The position numbers and the translations under genes are program-made. From a virus, in the IMG/VR virus record IMGVR_UViG_3300024520_000471, positions 1 through 24,930 of that record: 24,930 nt of DNA; one strand, written 5' to 3'. The first letter of the stretch is position 1. Every line of letters begins with the position of its first letter. Shown here in pieces: positions 8,440 to 15,643 of the stretch. Under the pieces are notes generated by a model that saw only the letters and a list, made by a program, of their open reading frames with translations, searched no databases and was not told the DNA's origin.

Positions 8440-8441
8440 TT

Positions 8442-8642
8442 TCACATTACTCTTTTAGCTTTGCTACCATATGTATATTTATGTGTTTCTTTTAAATAGT
8501 TCACAAGTGATTTCCAATAGTCATCCCAACATGTATAATCTTTTTTAAGAGGTTTAATAAGACTTTCATCTATTAAACTATAATCATCTTCGCCTCTATC
8601 TACAGACTCTTGATATCGTTTTAAGAACTCTGCATCAACCAT
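8442..8642 (-). CDS. Hypothetical protein (66 aa)
   Basis: A 66-residue soluble protein (MVDAEFLKRYQESVDRG ... YTCWDDYWKSLVNYLKETH), mixed charge and predicted helical, with aromatic clusters in the middle and a basic end (SKAKRVM). It begins by TAATG overlap with the Lys-rich 425-residue protein and ends three bases before the 47-residue basic gene. Its first residues (MVDAEF) resemble those of the 16-codon frame at 9922-9972 (MVDADY). No known family recognised; existence as a gene is supported by tight packing on both sides. Confidence 0.6.
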   Translation of the reverse strand: MVDAEFLKRYQESVDRGEDDYSLIDESLIKPLKKDYTCWDDYWKSLVNYLKETHKYTYGSKAKRVM

Positions 8643-9919
8643 TAATACAATTTATCTGAATATGTGGCTCTACCAAAACCCCGTTTAGCCGCACCTGCTC
8701 CACGAACAGAGCCACCCATATTTCTTTTTACTTTACCACCATGTTTATGTCCCCTAAGTTCTTTTAAATCTGCTTTAAGATTATCAAGATCAAATGCGGC
8801 GGGATCGTCTGGGTCCATTGGATATTCCCTCTCTTCAATTCTTTCTAATATTGTTTCTAAATCTAATCCAGTACTAGACCCTTCACCCCTTGGATTACTT
8901 GTTATAGTTTTACCGGGACTAGAAGAACCAACTCTTTCCTCATCTCCTTTAGTTACTGGTGCTACAGCAGAAGATATGGATTTTTTAGGTAGTTTAATAG
9001 TGGATTTTGGTGGTGATGCAACAGGTGGAGTACTTTTAATAGGACTCGGTTTAGGTTTAGCTGGAAGAGGTAAAGCTGCTTTAGGTTTAGCTGGAAGAGG
9101 TAAAGCTGCTTTAGGTTTAGCTGGAAGAGGTAAAGCTTCTTTAGGTTTAGCCGGAACTTTTTTAGGTTTCTCTGCATTTTGCCTTGCAATATTAATTGCT
9201 GCAATTCCTCCTGTAGCGCCTATTCTTAATTTATCTGCAGTACTCAAAGGTTTTCTACCAGCTACATTAGCAGCCGTTACAGCTTTTTGTTGTTTAGTAG
9301 CAGTACGAGAAGCTGTACGAGATTTTGATGCTAAGTTTTTAGCTTTTGTAATTTGTCTTTTAACATTCGATGCTGTTTTTTTTGCTACTGCTTGTGATGG
9401 TGGTGTATATACTTGTTTCCCTTTTTTGGCTGTCCATTTTGCTTCTGTTGCTTTCTTCTGTGCTGCATCAGCAGTTTTCTTTGCTGCATCAGCAGCTTTT
9501 TTTGCTACTTTTTTCTTTACCGTTGCGCCAGTTAATTTTTTGATACCTTCTGCTGCTGCTTTTGCAGCCCTAGCACCTCTAACTATTAGACCTCCTACAG
9601 GAATAGCACTGGCTGCTGCCCAAGCTGCTTCAACATTGGTTTTACTTCTATCAGTTTTCATCTGATTCATGGCAATTTTTTTACCAAGCTTTTTTGCTGC
9701 GCTTTCCGACTTACCCTCTTTTCGAGCTTTAGTAGCAGCTTTTTCACCTTTAGCTATTGCTGCTTTTTCTGCTGGAGTACCTTTAACAGTTTTATCTACA
9801 GTTTTTCTAGCGGCATCTCTTGAGGTACGACCTGTTCTTTTTTTGAGAGCCATATACTCTGCAAATCTTTTAGGATTTTTTGCTTTCATTTTTTGTAATC
9901 GTGTAAGTTTTTCAGCCAT
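8642..9919 (-). CDS. Lys/Ala-rich basic structural protein with C-terminal GG-VRG tail
   Basis: The protein has 425 residues. Residues 1-250 are dominated by Lys, Ala, Thr and Arg in long helical stretches reminiscent of histone H1-like or DNA-condensing proteins (KKKVAKKAADAAKKTADAAQ). Around residues 258-290 there is a proline-rich repeat of ten residues (AALPLPAKPK), encoded by 30-bp tandem repeats. After a Ser/Pro-rich linker and an acidic patch (DLETILERIEEREYPMDPDDP) the C-terminus carries HKHGGKVKRNMGGSVRG then AGAAKRGFG, a basic Gly-rich tail motif that recurs in other proteins here. No enzyme motif is visible. I infer a virion-internal, DNA-associated or injected protein; the family is not known to me. 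Confidence 0.7.
   Translation of the reverse strand: MAEKLTRLQKMKAKNPKRFAEYMALKKRTGRTSRDAARKTVDKTVKGTPAEKAAIAKGEKAATKARKEGKSESAAKKLGKKIAMNQMKTDRSKTNVEAAWAAASAIPVGGLIVRGARAAKAAAEGIKKLTGATVKKKVAKKAADAAKKTADAAQKKATEAKWTAKKGKQVYTPPSQAVAKKTASNVKRQITKAKNLASKSRTASRTATKQQKAVTAANVAGRKPLSTADKLRIGATGGIAAINIARQNAEKPKKVPAKPKEALPLPAKPKAALPLPAKPKAALPLPAKPKPSPIKSTPPVASPPKSTIKLPKKSISSAVAPVTKGDEERVGSSSPGKTITSNPRGEGSSTGLDLETILERIEEREYPMDPDDPAAFDLDNLKADLKELRGHKHGGKVKRNMGGSVRGAGAAKRGFGRATYSDKLY
9051..9150 (-). repeat. 30-bp tandem repeats encoding AALPLPAKPK
   Basis: A 30-bp unit begins at 9051, 9081 and 9111, with a partial fourth at 9141. Copies one and two are identical and copy three differs by one base. The repeats keep the frame and lengthen a Pro/Lys-rich spacer in the Lys-rich protein, so copy number can vary without breaking the gene. 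Confidence 0.9.
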
Positions 9920-9921
9920 AA

Positions 9922-9972
9922 CTAGTCCTCTTCTTTAAAAGTTTTATCTTGTTGATAGTCTGCATCAACCAT
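9922..9972 (-). CDS. 16-residue mini-ORF between basic proteins
   Basis: ATG 9972 overlaps the upstream stop as TAATG, and the frame ends with TAG at 9922, two bases before the next gene. It encodes MVDADYQQDKTFKEED. Half of its positions match the last 16 residues of the 58-residue protein at 10403-10579 (VVNEDYEQGKSFKVEG). It may be a translational coupler that carries the ribosome to the next start, or a remnant of a duplicated gene. A ribosome site for the following gene (GAAGAGGAC) lies inside it. Confidence 0.4.
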   Translation of the reverse strand: MVDADYQQDKTFKEED

Positions 9973-10400
9973 TAAAATCCTCTGAGTGCTGCACCATATC
10001 CACGAAGAGCACTACGTTTCTTTGCTTTAGATTTCTTTTTCTTTATTTTCTTTTTAATACTACCACCACTTTTCATCCAAGCATCCCCGTCAATGTAATC
10101 AGGAACATCTCTTGCATAAGCTTCTTCAGTACCTACCCACTCTCCAGTTCCACTCCTAAACATTTTATTATCAAGACCGGGAATCTTTTTTTTCTTTCCA
10201 AATGCACCTGCTATGCTAGCTATAGATTCTGCTAAAGAATCACCTTTTGATTTAGCTGGAAACTTAAGAGGAGAAGCTGTACGAGTTTTACCTGCATCCT
10301 TCACTTTTAATGGTGCTTGATTTCTTGCTCCTTTTAATATTTTCTTTTTTCTCCAATCAAAAGGACGCCTTTGAGATTTAGGTTTAGGAGGTCTAAGCAT
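9972..10400 (-). CDS. Basic hypothetical protein with RGYGAALRGF tail
   Basis: A 142-residue, strongly basic protein: an N-terminal Lys/Arg/Pro-rich part (KPKSQRRPFDWRKKKILKGA), a short hydrophobic helix (LAESIASIAGAFG), a central acidic/aromatic section (GTEEAYARDVPDYIDGDAW) and a very basic C-terminus (KKKIKKKKSKAKKRSALRG) ending in YGAALRGF. The ending is the same style of Gly/Arg tail as the 425-residue protein downstream. Starts two bases after the previous stop. Function unknown; a DNA-associated virion protein is the most economical idea given charge and neighbours. Confidence 0.62.
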   Translation of the reverse strand: MLRPPKPKSQRRPFDWRKKKILKGARNQAPLKVKDAGKTRTASPLKFPAKSKGDSLAESIASIAGAFGKKKKIPGLDNKMFRSGTGEWVGTEEAYARDVPDYIDGDAWMKSGGSIKKKIKKKKSKAKKRSALRGYGAALRGF

Positions 10401-10402
10401 AA

Positions 10403-10579
10403 CTAACCCTCCACTTTAAAACTCTTACCCTGTTCATAGTCTTCGTTGACTACAACATCTTGAGGCTTACCTGTTACAGATGGTCCTTTACGTGCAGCAC
10501 CAAACCCTTGTCCAGTAGGCTTTCCTACTATTTTATTTAGTGGGATGCTACGATCTATTAGTGTATGTGGTCCTGACAT
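10403..10579 (-). CDS. Small hypothetical protein (58 aa)
   Basis: The open frame extends to 10672, but I choose ATG 10579: it sits one base after the upstream stop (TAAAATG) and has a GGGGAAG ribosome site, whereas the longer version overlaps a full membrane protein gene. The 58-residue product (MSGPHTLIDRSIPLNKIVG ...) contains GQGFGAARKGPS, another version of the Gly/Arg motif found in neighbouring proteins, and ends in VVNEDYEQGKSFKVEG, which resembles the 16-codon frame at 9922-9972. No known domain recognised. Confidence 0.6.
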   Translation of the reverse strand: MSGPHTLIDRSIPLNKIVGKPTGQGFGAARKGPSVTGKPQDVVVNEDYEQGKSFKVEG

Positions 10580-10580
10580 T

Positions 10581-10766
10581 TTACTTCCCCTTCCTATACT
10601 TATTATAAGCAAAAATACCACCCAGAATAATAACGGCACCAATAAAACATGATATTCCAATAATCTGGACATGATCAGGATTAAACTCTGGTTGTTTAAT
10701 AGGCTGCTCTACAACAGCTACTGTTTCTGCTTCTACTTTCTTATCCACTACGATTTTCTTATCCAT
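10581..10766 (-). CDS. Small single-pass membrane protein
   Basis: This 61-residue protein has an N-terminal acidic and polar region of ~30 residues, one clear membrane helix at residues 33-54 (VQIIGISCFIGAVIILGGIF) and a short basic C-terminal tail (NKYRKGK). By the positive-inside rule the C-terminus is cytoplasmic and the N-terminus outside. It could be a lysis-related or virion inner-membrane-facing protein; nothing decides between these. It begins by TAATG overlap with the basic gene upstream. Confidence 0.65.
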   Translation of the reverse strand: MDKKIVVDKKVEAETVAVVEQPIKQPEFNPDHVQIIGISCFIGAVIILGGIFAYNKYRKGK

Positions 10767-10984
10767 TACGCTCTCCTCTTTTTACCTTTAGCGGCCATCT
10801 TAGCCATTTTCTTTTTGCCGTACTTCTTACGGCCTATATATGCAGCAAGAGCTTTAGAATTTTTTGCCCCACCTTTTTTTAATTTAGTAGCTAGAGCTTT
10901 AAATCTAGCTCCACTTCCTAGCTTTGGTTTACGTTTCTTGGGTGACTTCATAATCTGTTGTTTAATACTAGACCTATTAGTCAT
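10766..10984 (-). CDS. Small highly basic protein (up to 72 aa)
   Basis: About a third of its residues are Lys or Arg. The core (GSGARFKALATKLKKGGA then KNSKALAAYIGRKKYG then KKKMAKMAAKGKKRRA) has a pattern of small basic proteins I have seen in aquatic phage tail/head operons: a helix, a GAKN turn, and IGRKKYGKKKM. Nucleic acid binding is likely from charge. The start is uncertain: ATG 10984 overlaps the upstream stop by 8 bases, while an internal ATG at 10951 (MKSPKKRKPK) would give 61 residues; neither has a clear ribosome site. Confidence 0.68.
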   Translation of the reverse strand: MTNRSSIKQQIMKSPKKRKPKLGSGARFKALATKLKKGGAKNSKALAAYIGRKKYGKKKMAKMAAKGKKRRA

Positions 10985-11450
10985 AACTATTATCGACTAC
11001 CTGTCCACCTGTCATGCGATAAGTAATAGCCCCACCTTTTTTGTAGCCCTTTACTTTACCACCGCCTTTTGCTTCCATTTCTACAAATGGCTCAAAAGGT
11101 TTTCTTTTTTTTCGTTTAGGTGCCAATTTCTTTTCTTCTAATTTACGAAGTCTCTCTAAACTTTTAAATGTTTCGTCTATAGGAGGCATAGAACGACCAC
11201 TAGCACCCGGTGGCATAGGAGGCATAGGAGGCATAGGAGGCATAGAACGACCACTAGCACCCGGTGGCATAGGATTTTTTGTAACCAAACTACGTTCTAA
11301 TTTAGGCAATCTACCTCTTGTTGGAATACCTTTTCTTTCTTTCTCAACATCTTGAAGCCATTCAGTAGGATACTTATATTTTTTTAAATCTAAGGGTCTT
11401 CCCTTTTTAGTAGTAGGAATTGATATCTTTTTACGTCTTGAAGATGGCAT
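10977..11450 (-). CDS. Basic Pro/Met-repeat hypothetical protein
   Basis: 157 residues, basic, with an N-terminal SRRKKISIPTTKKGRPLDLKKYKYP segment and a low-complexity middle built from MPP repeats and two copies of MPPGASGRSMPP. It then has a charged helix (ETFKSLERLRKLEEKKLAPKRKKRK) and a Gly/Lys-rich end (EAKGGGKVKGYKKGGAITYRM then TGGQ), again the GG-K-V motif shared by neighbours. TAATG overlap joins it to the adaptor gene upstream. Unknown function. Confidence 0.62.
   Translation of the reverse strand: MPSSRRKKISIPTTKKGRPLDLKKYKYPTEWLQDVEKERKGIPTRGRLPKLERSLVTKNPMPPGASGRSMPPMPPMPPMPPGASGRSMPPIDETFKSLERLRKLEEKKLAPKRKKRKPFEPFVEMEAKGGGKVKGYKKGGAITYRMTGGQVVDNSYD
11181..11274 (-). repeat. 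40-bp direct repeat with GGAGGCATA spacer repeats
   Basis: A 40-bp segment at 11181-11220 recurs exactly at 11235-11274, separated by short GGCATAGGA units. In the protein these give MPPGASGRSMPP twice with MPP repeats between. Copy number of the 9-bp units is likely variable by slippage. Confidence 0.85.
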
Positions 11451-12127
11451 TATGGTGTCCCCTGTTGTAATGTATCAGGACCACCGGCAGGTGATGCAGC
11501 AACTGCCATGTCATCCTGACGTGTCCTTCTAGCTTGGTTTCTAAGTGTGGTGACTGCTGCTTGATATTGTGACTGCCATGCAGTAAGTGTATTCCAATCC
11601 TTCATGTACATTGTAGCTTCCATCATTGCAGCATAGAATAAAGCATCATAACAGTAATTACTAAAATAATTCTGTGTCGTAACACTTGTACCTGTGGCAG
11701 AAGCTAATGCTAGTGGTTGTGAAACTGTTTGTATTTCTCCTGTCAATGTAGACGTAGGAGTTGGCACGATAAATATAGAAGTATTATTCTTACGTGCATA
11801 GTAACGTGGTACACCCGTAGAAGAACTCACGGGCCAGTAGTCGTTACAATATTCAATTGTTCTTTGTAATAGATTAGTTTTAATGCTGGAAGCACTTGTG
11901 GTAAAGTGTACATTACGTACTATACGTACCCTATCTCCCAGAGATACAACTGCATTACCGCCTGTAAGCGTAATAGCTGAATACTCATCCAAGCCTGAGT
12001 CATCAATATCCTTGGTTAGACGTAGCTCTGATCTGCTAATGAAATTAGGTATTTCAGCAGTAAACTCAGTGCCGTCATTCTCAGTGGTATTAATGATGGC
12101 TGTTTTTAAATCAGAATACGTAGCCAT
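11450..12127 (-). CDS. Head-tail adaptor / tail-tube-A-like protein
   Basis: I place the start at ATG 12127 (MATYSDLKTAIINTTEND), two bases after the upstream stop, not at the longer in-frame start at 12157 that overlaps it. The product is 225 residues. An N-terminal helix region (FISRSELRLTKDI) leads into a beta domain (AVVSLGDRVRIVRNVHF, GVPRYYARKNNTSIFIVPTP) and a C-terminal helical part (CYDALFYAAMMEATMYMKDW, YQAAVTTLRNQARR). This pattern (RLTKD, VPRYYA, IVPTPT, two C-terminal helices) is typical of podovirus proteins that sit between portal and tail (T7 gp11-like or gp6-like adaptors). It follows the capsid genes, as expected. Confidence 0.72.
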   Translation of the reverse strand: MATYSDLKTAIINTTENDGTEFTAEIPNFISRSELRLTKDIDDSGLDEYSAITLTGGNAVVSLGDRVRIVRNVHFTTSASSIKTNLLQRTIEYCNDYWPVSSSTGVPRYYARKNNTSIFIVPTPTSTLTGEIQTVSQPLALASATGTSVTTQNYFSNYCYDALFYAAMMEATMYMKDWNTLTAWQSQYQAAVTTLRNQARRTRQDDMAVAASPAGGPDTLQQGTP

Positions 12128-12129
12128 AA

Positions 12130-12471
12130 TTAGCCCACAAATGCTGTCAAGACACACCCATCAGTAGGACCAGATACGCTGACAACACCATAGACAGGAA
12201 CACCAAGTTCCCCCATGTAAATGTCAGTTGCTTCATTGGCAGCTACTTGAAATTTAATTGCAGTACCTTCTGCTGTTTTATTGGTAATCTGCCTTTGACC
12301 CTTAATTGAATAAGAACCGGCAGCGGTAGCCAATGCATGTATAGCCAAGATACGGGTGGTTGACGGAGTAGGGCTGTCACCTGTACCATTACTACCTACA
12401 GTCGTATCATCTTCTACATATGTAAGAACTGCGTCTGCTGTTGCAATCCCGACTTTAATATTTGTTGTCAT
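12130..12471 (-). CDS. Small head protein (candidate decoration)
   Basis: 113 residues, mostly beta-prone with many Thr, Ala, Gly and Val (KVGIATADAVLTYV, GVPVYGVVSVSGPTDG). No catalytic motif, membrane segment or coiled coil. Its place directly after the major capsid gene, a strong ribosome site (AAGGGAG) and coupling to the adaptor gene suggest a capsid decoration or head-completion protein. No family recognised with confidence. Confidence 0.6.
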   Translation of the reverse strand: MTTNIKVGIATADAVLTYVEDDTTVGSNGTGDSPTPSTTRILAIHALATAAGSYSIKGQRQITNKTAEGTAIKFQVAANEATDIYMGELGVPVYGVVSVSGPTDGCVLTAFVG

Positions 12472-12492
12472 AATAACTCCCTTATAAGTATG

Positions 12493-12521
12493 AGAGAGGT
12501 AGCATTACACTACCCCTCTCT
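12493..12521 (-). other. Hairpin after the major capsid gene
   Basis: A 10-bp inverted repeat (AGAGAGG-TAG / CTA-CC-CCTCTCT, with a two-base bulge and a 7-base loop) starts seven bases past the capsid stop codon at 12528. No T-run follows on the minus strand, so it is not a classical terminator. It could protect the 3' end of capsid mRNA or be an RNase processing site, and the next gene's ribosome site follows it. Confidence 0.6.
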
Positions 12522-12527
12522 ACTGTT

Positions 12528-13448
12528 TTAGCCTCCAGCGGAACCGAAGAACCCACGCCAATCAGAGACACCGAAGCTATAACGCTCACGGGCTTTGAAA
12601 CGAAGGTTTCCAGTATCAAAATCAGGCTCCATCTTGGTCTGAAGCGGAGAACGAACAAACATCTTTGTTCCATTCGGCACATCAGTCTTCATAAACCACG
12701 CATCAGTATCAGTGAGGCGACGGTTAATAAAGTAGCCTTCAGGGACCATGCCCATATTACGAATAGCATTGATAGCATTCGTATTGGGGTTAGCCGCTGC
12801 TGCACTCGTTCCGGTGTTACCGGGGCTGCTGAGAATCTTATCAGCAACTGCCCAAGAGTCAACGGGGATATGCAAAGAAACTACAGAAGCACCAATCAGA
12901 ATACCACGATCATCTTTGATCTTCTGAGCGGTAGTTAGTGCAGTTTCAAGAGTCGCTTCTGAAAGGTCAGACGCAGCCAAAAGGTTGGACTGATTACCAT
13001 CAGAAATCGTTGGATGCGCTGCAGAGAAGAAGGCCGCACCATCGCCAATGGTATCAGAGAAACCATTATTGAAAATGTTAGCCGCTTTAACCTGCTTCGT
13101 ATTTGCCATCGCCCGTGCAAGACCTTTCGCACGAAGTTTCGCAAACGTGTCATACAGATTATCTTCCATTGCTTCTTCGGTAACAGCAAAGGCAAGAGCT
13201 ACGGTCTCAGCCGTATAACGGGCCGTGTAGCTTTCCTGTGCGTCATCATAAGAAACAGCAGCACCTTCACCCTTAGTGGGTGCAGTACCGAACCCAGTGA
13301 AAAGAACTTCCTCTTCAAAGGCACGGTCTGAGTTTTCTATTTCAAAGAGAGGCTCATGTTCATTATTTACCTCTCCATACTCCATTCCGAATACAGCATT
13401 TAGGCCGGGAAGGAGTTCTTTGCTAATACTAGCTCTATTAATAGCCAT
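12528..13448 (-). CDS. Major capsid protein (HK97 fold, Mu gpT-like)
   Basis: 306 residues. The middle shows the Mu gpT-type pattern: AVTEEAMEDNLYDTFAKLRA then RAMANTKQVKAANIFNNGF followed by AFFSAAHPTISDGNQSN, which corresponds to the spine-helix and E/P-loop part of that HK97-fold family. The C-terminal half (GILIGASVVSLHIPVDSWAV, PEGYFINRRLTDTDAWFMKT, SFGVSDWRGFFGSAG) looks like the axial domain. Length is usual for the family. A near-ideal ribosome site (GGGAGGA) and the promoter upstream of the scaffold fit heavy expression. It is preceded by the scaffold and two structural genes, the standard order of a phage head module. Confidence 0.88.
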   Translation of the reverse strand: MAINRASISKELLPGLNAVFGMEYGEVNNEHEPLFEIENSDRAFEEEVLFTGFGTAPTKGEGAAVSYDDAQESYTARYTAETVALAFAVTEEAMEDNLYDTFAKLRAKGLARAMANTKQVKAANIFNNGFSDTIGDGAAFFSAAHPTISDGNQSNLLAASDLSEATLETALTTAQKIKDDRGILIGASVVSLHIPVDSWAVADKILSSPGNTGTSAAAANPNTNAINAIRNMGMVPEGYFINRRLTDTDAWFMKTDVPNGTKMFVRSPLQTKMEPDFDTGNLRFKARERYSFGVSDWRGFFGSAGG

Positions 13449-13463
13449 AATAAATCCTCCCTA

Positions 13464-14084
13464 TTAAGCCGTTGCTGTTGATGCCGTAGCTGTTACATAG
13501 CGGTCACGATGTTGGTTAATCCAACACTCGACAATTGGATAGGCATCGGAATCCTTTTCATCAGGATACTTAGCTTTACCAACAACTCGTACAGCCGCTG
13601 TAGCTTCAGTTCCAGAAGCACCATCAAGATAATAACTGGACTGACCAGTTACAGTACTACCTGACGAAGCTGTAGAACTAACAGTTACGTTATAGTTTTT
13701 GACAATTGCCAACTCAGCCGCCGAAAGCGACAAAGAGGCTTGAATGTAATAAGTCTGATCTGGATCAGTTATTACAAAGAATTTAATATCCGTGGCACTC
13801 GTTCCACCATTCCAATAGCGGGAGAACTTCTGCTCACCATTTTCTACATATTGGCAACCCATGAAAACCCCGGAGGATTTAAGAGTAGTCGCAATGTAAG
13901 GCGAAATTGTTGCAAAGTTTGCACCCGGAAGAACTACCGGATCGCCTGTGAAAATGTTATTAGTGGGTGACTGGGCCTGACCCGTTGAAGTCAACGTAAT
14001 CATATCAGTCATGGCTTCGTTATTATAGCCACCACCCTTTTTGCGAGCAGGAATGAAACCACGAAATGCTTTTGTAGTAGACAT
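13464..14084 (-). CDS. Structural protein upstream of the major capsid gene
   Basis: 206 residues with a basic N-terminus (AFRGFIPARKKGGGYNNEAM) and a beta-rich body (SGVFMGCQYVENGEQKFSRYW, DIKFFVITDPDQTYYIQASLSL) that ends in an Ala/Thr tail. Its start has the best Shine-Dalgarno match of the window (TAAGGAGATG), suggesting abundant product. Sequences of this type are common just upstream of capsid genes in aquatic phages and are likely head-decoration or other structural components. No catalytic motif is visible. Function inferred from position, ribosome site and beta-rich composition. Confidence 0.65.
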   Translation of the reverse strand: MSTTKAFRGFIPARKKGGGYNNEAMTDMITLTSTGQAQSPTNNIFTGDPVVLPGANFATISPYIATTLKSSGVFMGCQYVENGEQKFSRYWNGGTSATDIKFFVITDPDQTYYIQASLSLSAAELAIVKNYNVTVSSTASSGSTVTGQSSYYLDGASGTEATAAVRVVGKAKYPDEKDSDAYPIVECWINQHRDRYVTATASTATA

Positions 14085-14112
14085 TGTTTCATCTCCTTAG
14101 TTATGAAGAAGA

Positions 14113-14607
14113 CTAGTTCTGAAAAGAAGGTCGCCTTCCTCTGGTTGTTACTGATTTACTTGTATTGGAGATAGGCATACGAGAGTCAGAGTTTTTCATA
14201 AGCTGGGCATTGACTGCATCCATCATATCATTTGCTTTGTTCTCATAATGCTTCCTCCGAGCCTTTACCTTACCTGCTGGCATTTTAGCCAGAGCCAAGT
14301 CTCCACGACAGACTGTACCAAGGTATCGGCCTTCATCCCTTACGAAGGATGTGACAGCCATTTCAGGAACTTCTTCAGGAGTTACGAAGACCCATCCCGC
14401 CATTGTTTTCTTACCAACATTGGTGATGTCATCTTGACCTTTTAACGATATACGTATCCAACGAAGGGCCATGCCTTCATTATCATAACGTGCTTGTACC
14501 ACATCTGGTATGGCGAGGGCATCGGGTTCCTCAAAGGTCCATTCTTCTTCTCTTAAATTCTGTTCTCTCAGATTATCACTACGTGTTTCATTTCGTGTTG
14601 TATCCAT
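14113..14607 (-). CDS. Conserved phage hypothetical protein in the head module
   Basis: 164 residues. The body contains MALRWIRISLKGQDDITNVG, KKTMAGWVFVTPEEVPEMAV and GRYLGTVCRGDLALAKMPAG, then a helical RRKHYENKANDMMDAVNAQL. This arrangement (RWIR, a G-W-x-x-V-x-P-E segment, GDLALAKMP, and a C-terminal helix) recurs in proteins located between scaffold and capsid genes of aquatic podoviruses. It is a probable assembly factor or minor head protein. A GGGAG site precedes ATG 14607. No enzyme family recognised. Confidence 0.65.
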   Translation of the reverse strand: MDTTRNETRSDNLREQNLREEEWTFEEPDALAIPDVVQARYDNEGMALRWIRISLKGQDDITNVGKKTMAGWVFVTPEEVPEMAVTSFVRDEGRYLGTVCRGDLALAKMPAGKVKARRKHYENKANDMMDAVNAQLMKNSDSRMPISNTSKSVTTRGRRPSFQN

Positions 14608-14624
14608 TTTATTCTCCCACGCTA

Positions 14625-15554
14625 CTATTTAATATTTGTATACTCGCCATCAGCCTGTACAACTTTAAGCTTCTGGGCGGCATACGTTTCAAGAGGTATA
14701 TTCCATTTTTCAGCAAGCCTTAAATCTTCTTGCGAAAGCTTAATTTTCTTCCTAGAACTCGGAGAAGAGCGAGAACCCCCCGATACCACTTGAGCAGGTG
14801 TTGACGTATTTTCCTGCACACGTTCCTGCACTTCCCCAAACTTTTGTGGAAAAGTGTTTTTAATCCTGTTATTAATTTCTTGATAAAATTCATTATCGTT
14901 TGGATCATAACCTTCATTCTTTAATTCCGCATCTATAGCAAGCGCAGCGGCAGTCATTATATTATCTTTGCCAAACCACTCATTATTTGATACCCATTCT
15001 TCTGCTTTGGGATCAGCCTCTGGCTGTGCTACCGGTTGGCGTGCTGCTGGTTGAGCAACAGGCTGTTGAGCCTGAGTTGCATAATGTGCTTTGGCATTGG
15101 TAACCTGTTTTAAATCACTCTGTGCTTCATTCAACATTTCTTGAGCATTCAGGAGTTTCTCTTTTTCTCCTTCCTCAAACGCTTCCAGATAAACTTCTCT
15201 TGCCAGTTGAATCTTATCTGTCAGTTGTTTTTCTGAAAGATCGAGGGTATGCCTACTTATATTGGTTACTTCATTACTTTTACTTTGTAGCCTGTTATTT
15301 AATTCTTGATTCTGTCTAAGTAGAGCTTCTACTTGATTTTCTTTTTCTTTCCTTTGTTTAACAAGCTGCCTAATTCTTTTTGACGCACCATCCGTTTCAA
15401 TTCCCTCAAGCTCTTTAGGCTCTTCGTTCTCGATTTCATTTTCTTTAACTTCTGGTTCTGCTTTAGCCGCTTGTTCAACTACAGGCTCTTCAATTTCATA
15501 TTCTACTTCTTTACCGGGGACTTCTACAGTTTCCCAACTATCTTTTTCTACCAT
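14625..15554 (-). CDS. Capsid scaffolding-like protein
   Basis: 309 residues. The first ~60 are strongly acidic (VEVPGKEVEYEIEEPVVEQA). Residues ~60-155 form long charged helices (LVKQRKEKENQVEALLRQNQ, LSEKQLTDKIQLAREVYLEA) typical of coiled-coil scaffolds. A Gln/Pro/Ala-rich linker (~165-180) precedes a more ordered part with WVSNNEWFGKDNIMTAA, and a basic Ser-rich segment near the C-terminus (GGSRSSPSSRKKIKLSQ) could be the capsid-binding end. Acidic coiled-coil make-up, length and location two genes before the capsid gene fit a scaffold. A GGAG site precedes ATG 15554, and a sigma70-like promoter lies ~50 bases upstream. Confidence 0.8.
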   Translation of the reverse strand: MVEKDSWETVEVPGKEVEYEIEEPVVEQAAKAEPEVKENEIENEEPKELEGIETDGASKRIRQLVKQRKEKENQVEALLRQNQELNNRLQSKSNEVTNISRHTLDLSEKQLTDKIQLAREVYLEAFEEGEKEKLLNAQEMLNEAQSDLKQVTNAKAHYATQAQQPVAQPAARQPVAQPEADPKAEEWVSNNEWFGKDNIMTAAALAIDAELKNEGYDPNDNEFYQEINNRIKNTFPQKFGEVQERVQENTSTPAQVVSGGSRSSPSSRKKIKLSQEDLRLAEKWNIPLETYAAQKLKVVQADGEYTNIK

Positions 15555-15603
15555 ACTGCTCTCCGTTGTTTACGAGACAAACGCCTTACGTAATTAGTTG
15601 TTA

Positions 15604-15638
15604 TACTATTATACCATACTTTTTGCTTTAATGCAAAT
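15604..15638 (-). promoter_or_regulatory. Sigma70-like promoter before the scaffold gene
   Basis: On the minus strand, TTGCAT (15631-15636) and TATAAT (15608-15613) are separated by 17 bp. The predicted start of transcription is near 15601, giving a leader of about 47 bases. The 35-bp segment is identical to the one at 21312-21346. It separates the GroES gene from the scaffold gene and would add transcription of the capsid block. Confidence 0.8.
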
Positions 15639-15643
15639 TAATA

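Noticed and set aside
8664-9665. Plus-strand frame of 333 codons opposite the Lys-rich gene
   Set aside because: It is the antisense of a Lys/Ala-rich gene, whose composition suppresses stops on the other strand; no ribosome site, and all neighbours lie on the minus strand.
12493-12521. Hairpin after the capsid gene considered as a terminator
   Set aside because: On the minus strand the stem is followed by CATACTTATAAG, not a T-run, and the next gene's ribosome site follows at once.
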